Shown: one piece after another, positions 9,393 to 19,721 of the stretch
Layout of the letters: every line of letters starts with the position of its first letter
How positions within the stretch are numbered: the first letter of the stretch is position 1
Assembly (NCBI GenBank): GCA_007130465.1
Contig: SLSL01000169.1
Coordinates: 1 to 34,139 of the forward strand
Source of the DNA: Halanaerobiaceae bacterium
GTDB taxonomy: Bacteria; Bacillota; Halanaerobiia; Halanaerobiales; Halarsenatibacteraceae
Reading direction: 5' to 3'
DNA: 34,139 bases
Notes under the pieces: generated by a model
What the model saw: only the letters and a program-made list of their open reading frames with translations
Told to the model about the DNA's origin: nothing
Database searches by the model: none
Translations under genes and position numbers: made by a program

Positions 9393-11783
9393 ATGCAAAT
9401 ATCACATAACTGGTTAAAATCATATATAGATCTACCTTATACACCGTTTGAACTGGAGAAGAAATTAACTATGGCTGGCCTGGAAGTTGAAAAATTAGAG
9501 TTTTTAGGTTCTGGACTTGAAGATATAATTATTGGTAAGGTTCTTGATGTAAAGGAACATGAGAATGCTGATAAATTACATGTCTGTCAGGTTGACTGTG
9601 GAGAAGAAGGGGTTTATCAGATCGTTTGTGGAGCAGATAATGTAAGAAAAGATTTAAAAGTTCCAGTTGCTTTACCTGGGACCACTTTACCAGATGGAAT
9701 GAAAATTGGAAAAACAAAATTAAGAGGTGTTAGCTCCAACGGCATGATCTGTTCGGCAGATGAGCTTGAACTTGCTGAAGAGAGACAACCTGGGATCATG
9801 GAATTGTCTGATGACTTTACTATTGGAGCAAAGTTTATTGATGAATATATGCTAAATGATTATGTTTATAAATTAGATTTAACACCTAATTATTCAAGAT
9901 GTCTGGGAATGCTAGGGGTAGCCAGAGAACTTTCTGCTTTAGCAGATGAAAAATTAGAAATTAATTATCCAGATAATAAGCTTGATTCAGAAGAGGATTT
10001 GCCTGTAGAAATAGAAATAGAAGATGAAAAGCTCTGCAGCAGATATACAGCAAGACTTATTAAAGGAATTGAAATTGGCCCGTCTCCAATCTGGATGCAA
10101 AGGTATTTAAAGGCTGCCGGGATTAGACCGATTAATAATGTAGTTGATATCACCAATTTTGTTATGCTTGAATATAATCAGCCTCTTCATGCTTTTGATT
10201 ATGATAAGGTTTCAGGAGATAAAATAATAGTACGTAGAGCTGAGAAAAACGAAGAATTAATAACTCTGGATGGACAGAAACGTGAATTAGATGAAGATGT
10301 TTTAGTTATAGCAGATGAAAATAAAGCTATAGGACTTGCTGGTGTAATGGGTGGAGAAGAGACAGAGGTTACGGCTGAGACAGAAAATATCCTTCTTGAA
10401 ACAGCTTCTTTTGATCCTGTTAATATCAGAACAACTGCCCGAAAATTTGCTTTACCTAGCGAATCTTCCCATAGATTTGAAAGAAAAATTGATATTAAGG
10501 CTATTGATGAGGTCTCCAGGCGGGCTGCAAATCTTTTTGTTAATTATGCTGGTGCTGAAGTGGTTGGAAATCTTAATGATGAGTATCCATCTCCAGAAGA
10601 TAAGTTGGTCTTATCTATAAGTCCTGAAAAAGTTAATGGTCATTTAGGCATTGAAATCGATATAGAGGAAATAAAAAATATGCTCGAAGCTCTAGGATTT
10701 TCTGTTAAAATTCAAAATGATAAATTAAAAGTAGAGGTTCCTTCTTTTAGAACAGATGTTGAATATCAGGCAGATTTGATCGAAGAGGTTGCTAGAGTTT
10801 ATGGTTATAATAATATTCCATATACAAGACCGGCCAGTAAAGGTTCAGGAGGCAGGAATGAGAAGCAGAAGAAAGAACTTACTTTAATGAAACTGCTTCA
10901 GGGCCAGGGTCTTGATGAGGCTAAAACTTTTAGTCTCTGGGAAAGTAATAATAAATTTTTAGAATTACTTCCTGAAGATAAAGCAATAGAGTTAAGATTA
11001 AAAAATCCTCTTAGTGAAGCATTTGCTGATTTAAGAACAACTCTAGTGCCTGGCTTAATTAATGTTTTAGCAAATAATTCGAGAAAACAGGTTAAAAATA
11101 TGGCTGTTTATGAAATAGGCAGGGTGTTTTTTGATCGTGGTAATGAGAAACCTGGTGAGAAAAATATGCTGGCAATGGCTAGTATGGGTGCTAATGTTGA
11201 GAGCTGGGATTTGGATGCTCCAGATTTCTTTTATTTAAAAGGGATACTTGAAAATCTATTTGATTATTATAAAATAAAAAGTTATAGCTTTGAGAAAGCA
11301 GCTTATGAAATTTTTCATCCAGGCAGGGCAGCTAATATTCTGATAAATAATAAAGAATGTGGTATGATTGGAGAAATTCATCCTGATGTTCAGGGAGATG
11401 AAGATTTACCAGCAAGAACTGCTATAGTTGAATTAAATCTGGACAGGTTATTTGAACTAACTGGAAGAGATTCAATAAGATATGGTGAGGTTTCCAGATA
11501 TCCATCTACTGAAAGGGATCTGGCTCTAATAGTTTCAGAAGAGGTTACTGCTGGAGCTATAATCAAGACGATTAAAAATAATTCTGGTAAGATTCTGGAA
11601 AAGGTCGATTTATTTGATTATTATAAAGGCAGCCAGATACCTGAAGGCAAAAAGTCACTGGCATTAAAGTTGACCTATCTGGATAAAGATAAAACGATTA
11701 AAGAAGAAGCGGTAACTGAAGAGATTAAAAAGGTAATTAAAGAGTTAAAATCTAGTTTTAATGTAGAAATTAGAGGTAATTAA
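9393..11783 (+). CDS. pheT: Phenylalanyl-tRNA synthetase beta subunit
   Basis: 796 aa. MQISHNWLKSYIDLPYTPFELEKKLTMAGLEVE, tRNA-binding domain, B5 and C-terminal anticodon-binding domain (SRYPSTERDLALIV). Confidence 0.97.
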   Translation: MQISHNWLKSYIDLPYTPFELEKKLTMAGLEVEKLEFLGSGLEDIIIGKVLDVKEHENADKLHVCQVDCGEEGVYQIVCGADNVRKDLKVPVALPGTTLPDGMKIGKTKLRGVSSNGMICSADELELAEERQPGIMELSDDFTIGAKFIDEYMLNDYVYKLDLTPNYSRCLGMLGVARELSALADEKLEINYPDNKLDSEEDLPVEIEIEDEKLCSRYTARLIKGIEIGPSPIWMQRYLKAAGIRPINNVVDITNFVMLEYNQPLHAFDYDKVSGDKIIVRRAEKNEELITLDGQKRELDEDVLVIADENKAIGLAGVMGGEETEVTAETENILLETASFDPVNIRTTARKFALPSESSHRFERKIDIKAIDEVSRRAANLFVNYAGAEVVGNLNDEYPSPEDKLVLSISPEKVNGHLGIEIDIEEIKNMLEALGFSVKIQNDKLKVEVPSFRTDVEYQADLIEEVARVYGYNNIPYTRPASKGSGGRNEKQKKELTLMKLLQGQGLDEAKTFSLWESNNKFLELLPEDKAIELRLKNPLSEAFADLRTTLVPGLINVLANNSRKQVKNMAVYEIGRVFFDRGNEKPGEKNMLAMASMGANVESWDLDAPDFFYLKGILENLFDYYKIKSYSFEKAAYEIFHPGRAANILINNKECGMIGEIHPDVQGDEDLPARTAIVELNLDRLFELTGRDSIRYGEVSRYPSTERDLALIVSEEVTAGAIIKTIKNNSGKILEKVDLFDYYKGSQIPEGKKSLALKLTYLDKDKTIKEEAVTEEIKKVIKELKSSFNVEIRGN

Positions 11784-11856
11784 GCCTTTTTTGCAGGAAT
11801 TTATAGATTTATAATGAATATTATATCTAACTAATAGTTAATTGGGGGATAAAAAT

Positions 11857-12198
11857 ATGGCTCAAGATAAGAAAAATAAGTTTAAAATTAATATTTTAGG
11901 TGAGTCGCATCCGGTTACTACTGATCAACCCCAGGGATATATTCATGAATTAAGTGATATTATAAATCGGATAGGCGCTGATATAAAAAATGCCTATCCG
12001 TATATTCCTAAAAGAAGATTAAATGCTTTAACCTTAGTTAATCTTGCAGATTTAAAGTATAAGGCTGAGCAGAAAAAAGATGAGGTTATTAAAGAAAGGG
12101 ATAGGTTAGCTCAAGAAAAGGAAGAATTGGAAAAAGAAATTAATAAATTGAGACAGGATAATGATGAATTACTAGAATTATTACAGGAGGTTGAATGA
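11857..12198 (+). CDS. zapA: Cell division protein ZapA
   Basis: KINILGESHPVTTDQPQGYIHELSDIINRI plus C-terminal coiled coil; ATG at 11857 after TTGGGGG; upstream of cvpA/polX/mutS2. Confidence 0.82.
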   Translation: MAQDKKNKFKINILGESHPVTTDQPQGYIHELSDIINRIGADIKNAYPYIPKRRLNALTLVNLADLKYKAEQKKDEVIKERDRLAQEKEELEKEINKLRQDNDELLELLQEVE

Positions 12199-12201
12199 TA
12201 A

Positions 12202-12690
12202 TTGCCTGCTCTATCTCTGCTTGATATAATTATCGGTATTCTACTATTATTCTTTTTGATTACCGGTTATAAGAAAGGTTTTGTAAGGCAGACAGCTACT
12301 ATCTTAGGGCTTCTGATCTCTGTATATGTCTCTGTTTATTTTTATTTAGATTTTGTAATTTTTCTTGAGCGGTTTTTAGATCTGTCGCCAACAGTTTTGC
12401 AGTTTATTAGCTTTGCAATTATATTTATTGTTTTGAATGTTGTAATCCATTTATTAGGAGAGTCATTTAAAGCATTGCTTGATAAACTATATTTAGAAGC
12501 AGCTGATAGAGCTGGTGGAATTTTATTTGGGGGGCTTAAAGGTATTGCTTTAGTCTATTTTCTTGTTGTGATTTTAAATCAGATACCAATCCCTGAAGTT
12601 GAAACAATGGTTAATAATTCATACTTAGCTCTCTGGTTGCTTGATCTTACACCTATATTTCAAGAAGCGATAAATGATATCTTAAATTAA
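12202..12690 (+). CDS. CvpA family membrane protein
   Basis: 162 aa, multiple TM segments, SLLDIIIGILLLFFLITGYKKGFVRQ; TTG start; synteny zapA-cvpA-polX-mutS2. Confidence 0.82.
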   Translation: MPALSLLDIIIGILLLFFLITGYKKGFVRQTATILGLLISVYVSVYFYLDFVIFLERFLDLSPTVLQFISFAIIFIVLNVVIHLLGESFKALLDKLYLEAADRAGGILFGGLKGIALVYFLVVILNQIPIPEVETMVNNSYLALWLLDLTPIFQEAINDILN

Positions 12691-12753
12691 GACGGCCAGT
12701 TGACTGGCCGTCTTATGCAGTCATATAGTTATAAAATTTTTAGGAGGTTGGAT

Positions 12754-14490
12754 ATGGAAGATTTAACAGCAAAAGAAGTTGCTGCCATGCTTAATGAACT
12801 TGCTGATTTAATGGAAATTAAAGGGGATAATCCCTTTAGAATAAGGGCTTATCAGAATGCTGCCAGATCAATTACCAGTCAGTCAGAGAAATTAATTGAT
12901 ATAGTTAAAGAAGAAAGATTACAGGATATAAAAGGAGTTGGCGAAGGGCTTGCTGGAATTATTACTGAGATCTTTGAGACAGGGACTTCCAGTCAGTTAG
13001 AGGAATTAAAAAGAGAGCTTCCAGCAGGGATCTCTGAACTACTGAATATTCCTGGACTTGGCCCTAAAAGAGCCCACCATTTATATTATGAGTTGGAAAT
13101 CAATAATATAGATGATCTGAAAATAGCTTTAAAGGAAAATCAAGTTCAGACTTTAAAGGGTTTTGGTCCAAAGACTGAAAGCAAGTTATTAGATGCTCTA
13201 TTAGAATATGAGAGCTATCAGGGTTTAATGACTATTGGTCGGGCTGATAAGATTGCTAAGAGGCTGGAAGAATATTTTAATCAATCAGATGATTTATGGG
13301 AGAAGATGGCTTTTGCTGGTAGTTTAAGAAGGAGAAAAGAACTTATTAAAGATATCGATATAATTTTTGTTCCGGCAGAAGATAAATTGGAGGAACTTAA
13401 AGAATATATAAATAATTATTCTGAGGTCGAGAAAGTTGAATCAGCTGGTGACACCAAGATAACGCTGCAGCTAGAAAATGGGATAAAAGTTGATTTTAGG
13501 TTACTGGAGGAAGAAAGTTTTCCATTTGCCCAGCAACATTTTACTGGTTCAAAAGAGCATAATGTTGTAATCAGAAGGCTGGCTAAGGAAGCCGGTTATA
13601 TTTCCAATGAATATGGCCTTTTTGACAGAGAGACTGACGAGAAAGTTACTGGTATCAATAGTGAAGCTGGTATATATGAATTTTTAAATTTATCTTATAT
13701 AATTCCGGAGCTCAGAGAGGATAAAGGTGAGATTGAAGCTGCCAGGGATAATAAATTGCCTGAATCTGTGGAATTAGAAAATATTAAAGGTGAACTCCAT
13801 CTTCATACAAAATATAGTGATGGAGCCTGTTCAATTGAAGAGATGGTTGAAGCTGCTATAGCTCAAGGCTATCAATATATAGCAATTACTGATCATTCTG
13901 AATCGTTGAGAATTGCCAGCGGTTTAACAGTAGAAGATTTAGAAGAACAGGCTGAAGAGATAGCTGAAGTTCAGGAGAAATATCCTGATTTTAAAATACT
14001 CTCAGGTATCGAGGTCGATATATTAATTGATAATAGTCTTGATTTCAATGATGAAGTTCTTGAAAAACTTGACTTAGTAATAGGTTCAATTCATAGTGGT
14101 TTTACTCAGTCAGAGTCTGAGATTAATCAGAGGATTATTACTGCCATGGAAAATCCAAATGTTGATATTATTGCCCATCCTAGAGGCAGGCTTTTAGGCA
14201 AACGGGAGGCATATCCTGTTGATATAGATAAAATTATTAAAGAGGCTGCTAGAACTGGGACAGCTTTAGAGATAAATGCATCGCCATCGCGACTGGATCT
14301 TGATGATTATTATGCTAGAAAGGCAAAAGAGGTCGGAGTTAAACTGGCCATTAATACTGATGCCCATCATACCAGAGAATTAAAGGATATGGAATTAGGT
14401 GTATCAGTGGCCAGAAGAGGCTGGCTGGAAAAGGGAGATATAATAAATACAATGACCCCTGATCAGTTAGTTGATTATCTAAATAATTAG
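12754..14490 (+). CDS. polX: DNA polymerase/3'-5' exonuclease PolX
   Basis: N-terminal HhH/Pol beta-type domains (FRIRAYQNAARSI, GSLRRRKELIKDIDII) and C-terminal PHP domain (GELHLHTKYSDGACSIEEMV). ATG 12754 after TAGGAGG; ORF-track start at 12700 lies in a hairpin. Confidence 0.93.
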   Translation: MEDLTAKEVAAMLNELADLMEIKGDNPFRIRAYQNAARSITSQSEKLIDIVKEERLQDIKGVGEGLAGIITEIFETGTSSQLEELKRELPAGISELLNIPGLGPKRAHHLYYELEINNIDDLKIALKENQVQTLKGFGPKTESKLLDALLEYESYQGLMTIGRADKIAKRLEEYFNQSDDLWEKMAFAGSLRRRKELIKDIDIIFVPAEDKLEELKEYINNYSEVEKVESAGDTKITLQLENGIKVDFRLLEEESFPFAQQHFTGSKEHNVVIRRLAKEAGYISNEYGLFDRETDEKVTGINSEAGIYEFLNLSYIIPELREDKGEIEAARDNKLPESVELENIKGELHLHTKYSDGACSIEEMVEAAIAQGYQYIAITDHSESLRIASGLTVEDLEEQAEEIAEVQEKYPDFKILSGIEVDILIDNSLDFNDEVLEKLDLVIGSIHSGFTQSESEINQRIITAMENPNVDIIAHPRGRLLGKREAYPVDIDKIIKEAARTGTALEINASPSRLDLDDYYARKAKEVGVKLAINTDAHHTRELKDMELGVSVARRGWLEKGDIINTMTPDQLVDYLNN

Positions 14491-14520
14491 AAGTATGAAT
14501 TTACTGAGGTGACTTTATAA

Positions 14521-16911
14521 ATGCATCGTCCAAGTTTAGAGGTTTTAGAGTTTAACAAGATAAAAGAGATGGTAGCAGAGCAGGCTAGAACATTTCCTGG
14601 AAAAGATAAGGTGAGAGAGCTGATTCCTTTTAAATATAAGGATCAGGTTCAGTATAAGTTAAAAGAAGCCGGGCAGGCTGCTGCTTTAATAGAAGAGTTA
14701 GGTCGGCCTCCTTTATTATGCCCTGAAGCTATGCCGGCTATTTTAGAACGGGCAAATAAGGAGATTGTATTGCAAATTAGTGAGATAGGTAAAGTGGAAA
14801 GATTGATTAGATCAACAGGCAATACTTTAGGTTATTTTAAAGATTTAAAGGATTTAGAGGAGAAATTTAAATCTGGTGATAATTTGATTATTGATGGTCC
14901 TCTGCTTAAATATGCTGAAAATCTTGAGCGGCAGGGAGAGTTATTAAATGAAATCAATAAAATTATTGATGAAAATAATGAAATAAAGGATACTGCTAGT
15001 AATAAATTGAAAAATATCAGAAATAATATTGATAGCACTGAAAACCAGATAAGAAATAAATTAGATAGTATTATAAGAGATACCGGTAAACAGAAGATGC
15101 TTCAGGATACTATTGTTACTAGAAGGGAAAACAGGTTTGTCGTTCCAGTTAAGCAGGAATATAAGAATACATTTTCTGGTATTATCCATGACCAGTCTTC
15201 CAGCGGCTTAACAGTCTTTATGGAACCTGTGGAAGTTGTTAAGCTAAATAATAATTTGCGAGAACTGCAACAGGATGAGAAGGCTGAGATTCAAAGAATC
15301 TTAAGACAATTAACCCTGAAAATTGCAGCCTCTTATCAACCTTTAAAGAAGAATTTTAGTATTCTTGTAAAGATCGATGAAATATTTGCTAGAGGTGGAT
15401 TTTTAAATGAGTTTGATGGTACTGTCCCAGCAGTTAATAAGTCTGGATATATTAAAATAGTTCAGGGTAGACATCCTTTATTAGGTGATCAGGCTGTTCC
15501 TATTGATATTCATGTTGGTGGGAAATTTAGAACACTTTTAATTACCGGGCCAAATACAGGTGGTAAGACTGTTGCCTTGAAAACTTTAGGATTATTTGTT
15601 TCACTGGCAGGAAGTGGGATTCCAGTTCCTGCAGATGATGGAACCAGAATTTCCATCTATGATTCGGTCTTTGCTGATATAGGAGATGAACAGAGTATTG
15701 AACAGAATTTAAGTACTTTTTCTTCTCATATGAATAAAATTAATATGTTTTTATCTGAAGCTGGGCCTAAGTCATTGGTACTGTTAGATGAGATAGGAGC
15801 CGGAACAGATCCGCGGGAGGGTGCTGCTTTAGGGATTGCCCTTTTAGATGAATTTAAAGCTAAAAATGCTGTTACTGTGGCTACTACCCATTACAGTCAG
15901 TTAAAAAGTTATGCTTATAGTAATGAGGGGGTAGAGAATGCTTCTGTTGAATTTGATCTTGAAAGTTTAAGTCCTACCTATCGATTGATAATGGGCGTTC
16001 CTGGGGGCAGTAATGCCTTTGAGATAGCTTTAAGGCTTGGACTACCTGATAAGATTATTAAGCAAGCCAGAACCCTTCTAGATGATGATGAGTTGGTTGT
16101 GGAAGAGATTATCGCAGATCTGAATGATAAGAGGCGTTATTATGAAGAGAAAAATATTGAACTTGAAAAATTAGAAGCTAGATTGAAAAAAGAGAAAGAG
16201 GAATTAGAGAAAGAAAAAGCAAGATTAGAAGAAGATAAGAAAAAGATCTTAGAAGAGACCAGGGAACAAGCCAGAAAAGAGCTACGACAGGCCCAGGCTA
16301 AGGCTAAAAGAATATTATCTGAGTTAAAGAATAAAAATTTTGCCAATCGGCCAGAGGTTGATAGACTTGAGACTGAGATTAATCAGGAAATAAAGGGTAT
16401 GAATGAAAAGTTTAAGCCTGAAATAGATGAAAAAGATAAAGACAAAGAAATTGTCCATGATTTTCAGCCTGGTGAAGAGGTTAGGATTAATAGTTTATCT
16501 CAGACAGGTGAGATTATTGAATTAGATGATTCTAAAAAAGAGGCAACTGTTCAGGCAGGTATTATGCAGGTAACAGTTGACCAATCAGATCTTTCACCAA
16601 CTCATGATGAAGATGCTGATGATAAAAAGACCTTTAAAAAGTATCAGGTTAAGAAAAATAAGTCTGTTTCAAATAGTCTTGACATAAGAGGCAAGAGATA
16701 TGATGAGGCGCAGCAGAAAGTTGATAAGTATCTTGATGATGCATTCCTAGCCGGTTTAACTGAGGTTGAGATTATCCATGGAAAAGGCAGTGGGGCTTTA
16801 AGAGAAGCTGTTGCTGAATTATTAGAAGAATCTTCCCATGTAAAAAGTTATAGAACCGGAGGAGAAGGAGAAGGGGGATTAGGAGTTACGATTGCTAAAA
16901 TTGGCAAATAA
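14521..16911 (+). CDS. mutS2: Endonuclease MutS2 (Smr domain)
   Basis: Walker A ITGPNTGGKTVALKT, LLDEIGAGTDPREGAALG, long coiled coil, C-terminal Smr domain LDIRGKRYDEA...VEIIHGKGSGALREAV. Confidence 0.96.
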   Translation: MHRPSLEVLEFNKIKEMVAEQARTFPGKDKVRELIPFKYKDQVQYKLKEAGQAAALIEELGRPPLLCPEAMPAILERANKEIVLQISEIGKVERLIRSTGNTLGYFKDLKDLEEKFKSGDNLIIDGPLLKYAENLERQGELLNEINKIIDENNEIKDTASNKLKNIRNNIDSTENQIRNKLDSIIRDTGKQKMLQDTIVTRRENRFVVPVKQEYKNTFSGIIHDQSSSGLTVFMEPVEVVKLNNNLRELQQDEKAEIQRILRQLTLKIAASYQPLKKNFSILVKIDEIFARGGFLNEFDGTVPAVNKSGYIKIVQGRHPLLGDQAVPIDIHVGGKFRTLLITGPNTGGKTVALKTLGLFVSLAGSGIPVPADDGTRISIYDSVFADIGDEQSIEQNLSTFSSHMNKINMFLSEAGPKSLVLLDEIGAGTDPREGAALGIALLDEFKAKNAVTVATTHYSQLKSYAYSNEGVENASVEFDLESLSPTYRLIMGVPGGSNAFEIALRLGLPDKIIKQARTLLDDDELVVEEIIADLNDKRRYYEEKNIELEKLEARLKKEKEELEKEKARLEEDKKKILEETREQARKELRQAQAKAKRILSELKNKNFANRPEVDRLETEINQEIKGMNEKFKPEIDEKDKDKEIVHDFQPGEEVRINSLSQTGEIIELDDSKKEATVQAGIMQVTVDQSDLSPTHDEDADDKKTFKKYQVKKNKSVSNSLDIRGKRYDEAQQKVDKYLDDAFLAGLTEVEIIHGKGSGALREAVAELLEESSHVKSYRTGGEGEGGLGVTIAKIGK

Positions 16912-16928
16912 ATAGTTTGTGAAATATG

Positions 16929-16980
16929 AAGAGAGATACCGGCAGGTAACTGTCAGGTAACCAGCAGGTATCTCTCTTTA
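16929..16980. terminator. Bidirectional terminator between convergent mutS2 and PBP gene
   Basis: Inverted repeat AAGAGAGATACC (16929-16940) / GGTATCTCTCTT (16967-16978), between convergent genes. Confidence 0.75.
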
Positions 16981-16986
16981 TTGTAT

Positions 16987-19545
16987 TTATTCGTCTGATG
17001 GAGATAATCTGTCGAGAAGACTATCTATTGTACTTCTCCGTTCCTCTCTAGTTTTATCTTCTTCTTCAGAATCTTCTTCTTCATCAGGATAATCCTCTGT
17101 ATCTTCATCTATTTCATCTTGCTCAAGACCTTCAGTATCTTCATCCTGTTCACCTAAAGGAAAGAGCTGATCTCGATCATCACTTGAGCTATCAGCAGGT
17201 TGATCAAGGGCACTGCCTCCATGTTCGCTGCAATATTCATCAGGGACTGTTTTAAAGACTAAATTGCCATTATTATCCCGATTTGGGATGCCAGTTTCAG
17301 GGTCTATTTCAATTAAGGGCATTCCTTCACGGGCCTGATATCTGCCTGTGATTGCCTGTCTACCGCCGCCAGGAGAGCTAGACTGCCGGAATCCAATATC
17401 ATCTGGTCCTAACATAATGCCACTATCAACTAAATATTCCCTGGAGACTATATTGTCTTCTGGACAATTATCTGTAGCTATCTGACCGGTACTGCGATCA
17501 ATTCTTACAGTTGAAGTTTCTCCAGAGAAATCACTTGTATCAGAGGGAGTATTATCCTCTCTAAATACTTCATCGATTGCCCTTGGATTATTGCCAGATG
17601 GTAATTTAGCTGTTATTGGATCTATCTCTAAAGAGACAATACTTTCTGGTCTATCGAAAGTAGTTTCTGGAATATCTACAATTGCTTTATCCATAAACTT
17701 TCTCCAGATCTGCACTGCATTACCACTGCCTATTCTGCCTGTTCCTGAATAGTTCATTGTCCTTGGGCTATCTTCACCTATCCAGACTCCAGTTACTAAT
17801 TCTGGAATAAAACCAACAAACCAGGCATCTGTATACCTGTTGGTTGTTCCTGTCTTGCCTCCAACTTCTCGGCCAAGATCTGCTCGCCAGCCAGTTCCGT
17901 CCTCTATAACTGATCTAAGCATACTTTGAATCAAATAATTATCTTCTTCATCAAAGACGACTCTTTTTTCTGGATTTGCCTGGTATAAAACATTGCCATC
18001 TCTATCTCTAACTTCTTTAATAGCATGGGGTTGAACCCAGACGCCATTATTGGCAAAGATTCCGTAAGAGGATGTAAGTTCTAAAGGAGTTACACCTCTG
18101 GTCAAACCACCTAATGCTAGTGAAAGGTGGTCATCAAAATAATCTGAAGGTGCAAAGGTTGAAATACCCATTTCTTCAGCTGTATCAGTGGTTGCCTCAA
18201 CGCCGATTTCTTCAATTAGATTAACAGCGGCGACATTTAATGATGATGCTAATGCCTGTCTTAATGAAACAAGGCCATGATATTGATGATTAAAGTTTAC
18301 AGGCCAGATTTCAAAATTTGTGTTATTACTTGGAGCTGGTCTTGGAATATCTTCAACCAGTGATGCCGGAAATTTACCCTGTCTGATTGCTTCTGCATAG
18401 ACAAAGGGTTTAAATGCTGAGCCAGGCTGTCTGGCTGCCTGGGTAGCTCTATTAAATTCATCGTCGCCACGACCACCGATCATTGCCCTGATCTCACCTG
18501 TTTTAGGTTCGATAGAAATAGAAGAAAACTGGGGCTGGATATTAGCTATCTCTGTCTCTCTGTCAATAGATGGTATAATACCCTCATCTAAAGCTTCCTG
18601 AATACTTTCTTCAGCTTTTCTCTGTTTATCCAAATCGATTGTTGTATAAACTTCTAAGCCGCCGCCATAGACGGTCTGAGCTCCAAACATTCTTATAAGC
18701 TGATCCCTTACATATCTGACAAAATAAGGAGCACTTTCATCAATTGTTCTTCCGTCTGCATTTAATTTTACTTCTTCCTCATGGGCTGTATTTCGCTGGT
18801 TTTCATCTAAATACTCTAACTGATACATTCTATTTAGAACAATGCCTCGCCGTCTAACTGCTTCTTCCATATTGTTGTATGGAGAGTAATAATTAGGTGC
18901 TCTGGTCAAGCCTGCAATCAGGGCGGATTCGCTTAGATTTAATTCTGAAACTGATTTGCCAAAGTATTGTTGAGATGCTGACTCAACTCCGTAAGAACTA
19001 TGGCCTAAAAATATTTCATTTAAATACATTTCTAAAATTTCATCTTTTGTATATAATCGTTCAAATTGCAAGGCCAGATAGGCTTCCTGGAGTTTTCTAT
19101 AATATGTTTTTTCCTGGCTCAATAAAGCACTTCTAGCTAACTGCTGTGTAATTGTACTTCCACCCTGGGCTCTTCGCCCTTCAATTATATTAGTAATTAG
19201 AGCTCTTCCGATACCGACTAAGTCAACACCGTGATGATCATAAAAATTATGATCTTCAATTGCTATAAAAGCATTCTGAAGCTCCTGCGGAATTTCATCA
19301 AGGGTTACATATACACGATTTTCCTGATAGAGACTATTAATTAAATCGCCATCATTGCTGTAAATCATAGTTGAGAGGCTGCCACCACGATAATCAGAAA
19401 TATCTGGGGTGTCCTGAATTATCCAGGTTAAACCTCCTAAAAATAGTCCTGTTATAAAAAAGAATAATATTAAAATAACTGCGAAAATATATTTTTTATT
19501 TGTTTTCTTTTTAGAGCTTTTTTGCTCATTATTCTTTGCAGACAA
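16987..19545 (-). CDS. Class A penicillin-binding protein (PBP1A family)
   Basis: GT51 motifs EDHNFYDHHGVD, GGSTITQQLAR, LNEIFLGHSSYGVESASQQYFGK; transpeptidase SAFKPFVYAEA, SSLN, GKTGTT. Start probably TTG at 19545, because the GTG at 19554 overlaps the SD AGGAGGTGG. Confidence 0.94.
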   Translation of the reverse strand: MSAKNNEQKSSKKKTNKKYIFAVILILFFFITGLFLGGLTWIIQDTPDISDYRGGSLSTMIYSNDGDLINSLYQENRVYVTLDEIPQELQNAFIAIEDHNFYDHHGVDLVGIGRALITNIIEGRRAQGGSTITQQLARSALLSQEKTYYRKLQEAYLALQFERLYTKDEILEMYLNEIFLGHSSYGVESASQQYFGKSVSELNLSESALIAGLTRAPNYYSPYNNMEEAVRRRGIVLNRMYQLEYLDENQRNTAHEEEVKLNADGRTIDESAPYFVRYVRDQLIRMFGAQTVYGGGLEVYTTIDLDKQRKAEESIQEALDEGIIPSIDRETEIANIQPQFSSISIEPKTGEIRAMIGGRGDDEFNRATQAARQPGSAFKPFVYAEAIRQGKFPASLVEDIPRPAPSNNTNFEIWPVNFNHQYHGLVSLRQALASSLNVAAVNLIEEIGVEATTDTAEEMGISTFAPSDYFDDHLSLALGGLTRGVTPLELTSSYGIFANNGVWVQPHAIKEVRDRDGNVLYQANPEKRVVFDEEDNYLIQSMLRSVIEDGTGWRADLGREVGGKTGTTNRYTDAWFVGFIPELVTGVWIGEDSPRTMNYSGTGRIGSGNAVQIWRKFMDKAIVDIPETTFDRPESIVSLEIDPITAKLPSGNNPRAIDEVFREDNTPSDTSDFSGETSTVRIDRSTGQIATDNCPEDNIVSREYLVDSGIMLGPDDIGFRQSSSPGGGRQAITGRYQAREGMPLIEIDPETGIPNRDNNGNLVFKTVPDEYCSEHGGSALDQPADSSSDDRDQLFPLGEQDEDTEGLEQDEIDEDTEDYPDEEEDSEEEDKTREERRSTIDSLLDRLSPSDE

Positions 19546-19602
19546 ACTATCCACCTCCTATATCAAATCTATTATAACATAAATTTGTTCATCTGACACC
19601 CC

Positions 19603-19631
19603 TTGTTAGTGAAAAACCATTCTGTTATAAT
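19603..19631 (+). promoter_or_regulatory. Promoter of tyrS-alaS
   Basis: TTGTTA, 17-nt spacer, TATAAT. Confidence 0.65.
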
Positions 19632-19692
19632 TATATCATGTATTATAAAACTTTAAATATTAAGAAGTGATTTTGATTATAAAGGAGGTGGC

Positions 19693-19714
19693 TATCTGAC
19701 TTAAATGTCAGATA
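19693..19714 (+). promoter_or_regulatory. Perfect hairpin between SD and AUG of tyrS
   Basis: TATCTGAC-TTAAAT-GTCAGATA, 8-bp stem. SD GGAGG at 19684-19688, ATG at 19722. Confidence 0.6.
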
Positions 19715-19721
19715 CATAATA

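Noticed and set aside
9529-10156. - strand ORFs 9529-9717, 9617-9799, 9965-10156
   Set aside because: Antisense to pheT, mutually overlapping, low-complexity translations; pheT fully explains the region.
10351-10620. 89-aa + strand ORF in another frame of pheT
   Set aside because: Out-of-frame Leu-rich translation within a clear PheT coding region.
14832-16346. - strand ORFs 14832-15038 and 16140-16346
   Set aside because: Antisense to MutS2; the Ser/Phe-rich products mirror the Glu/Lys-rich coiled coil.
18897-19136. 79-aa + strand ORF antisense to the PBP gene
   Set aside because: No SD or family motif; the PBP reading frame is well supported.
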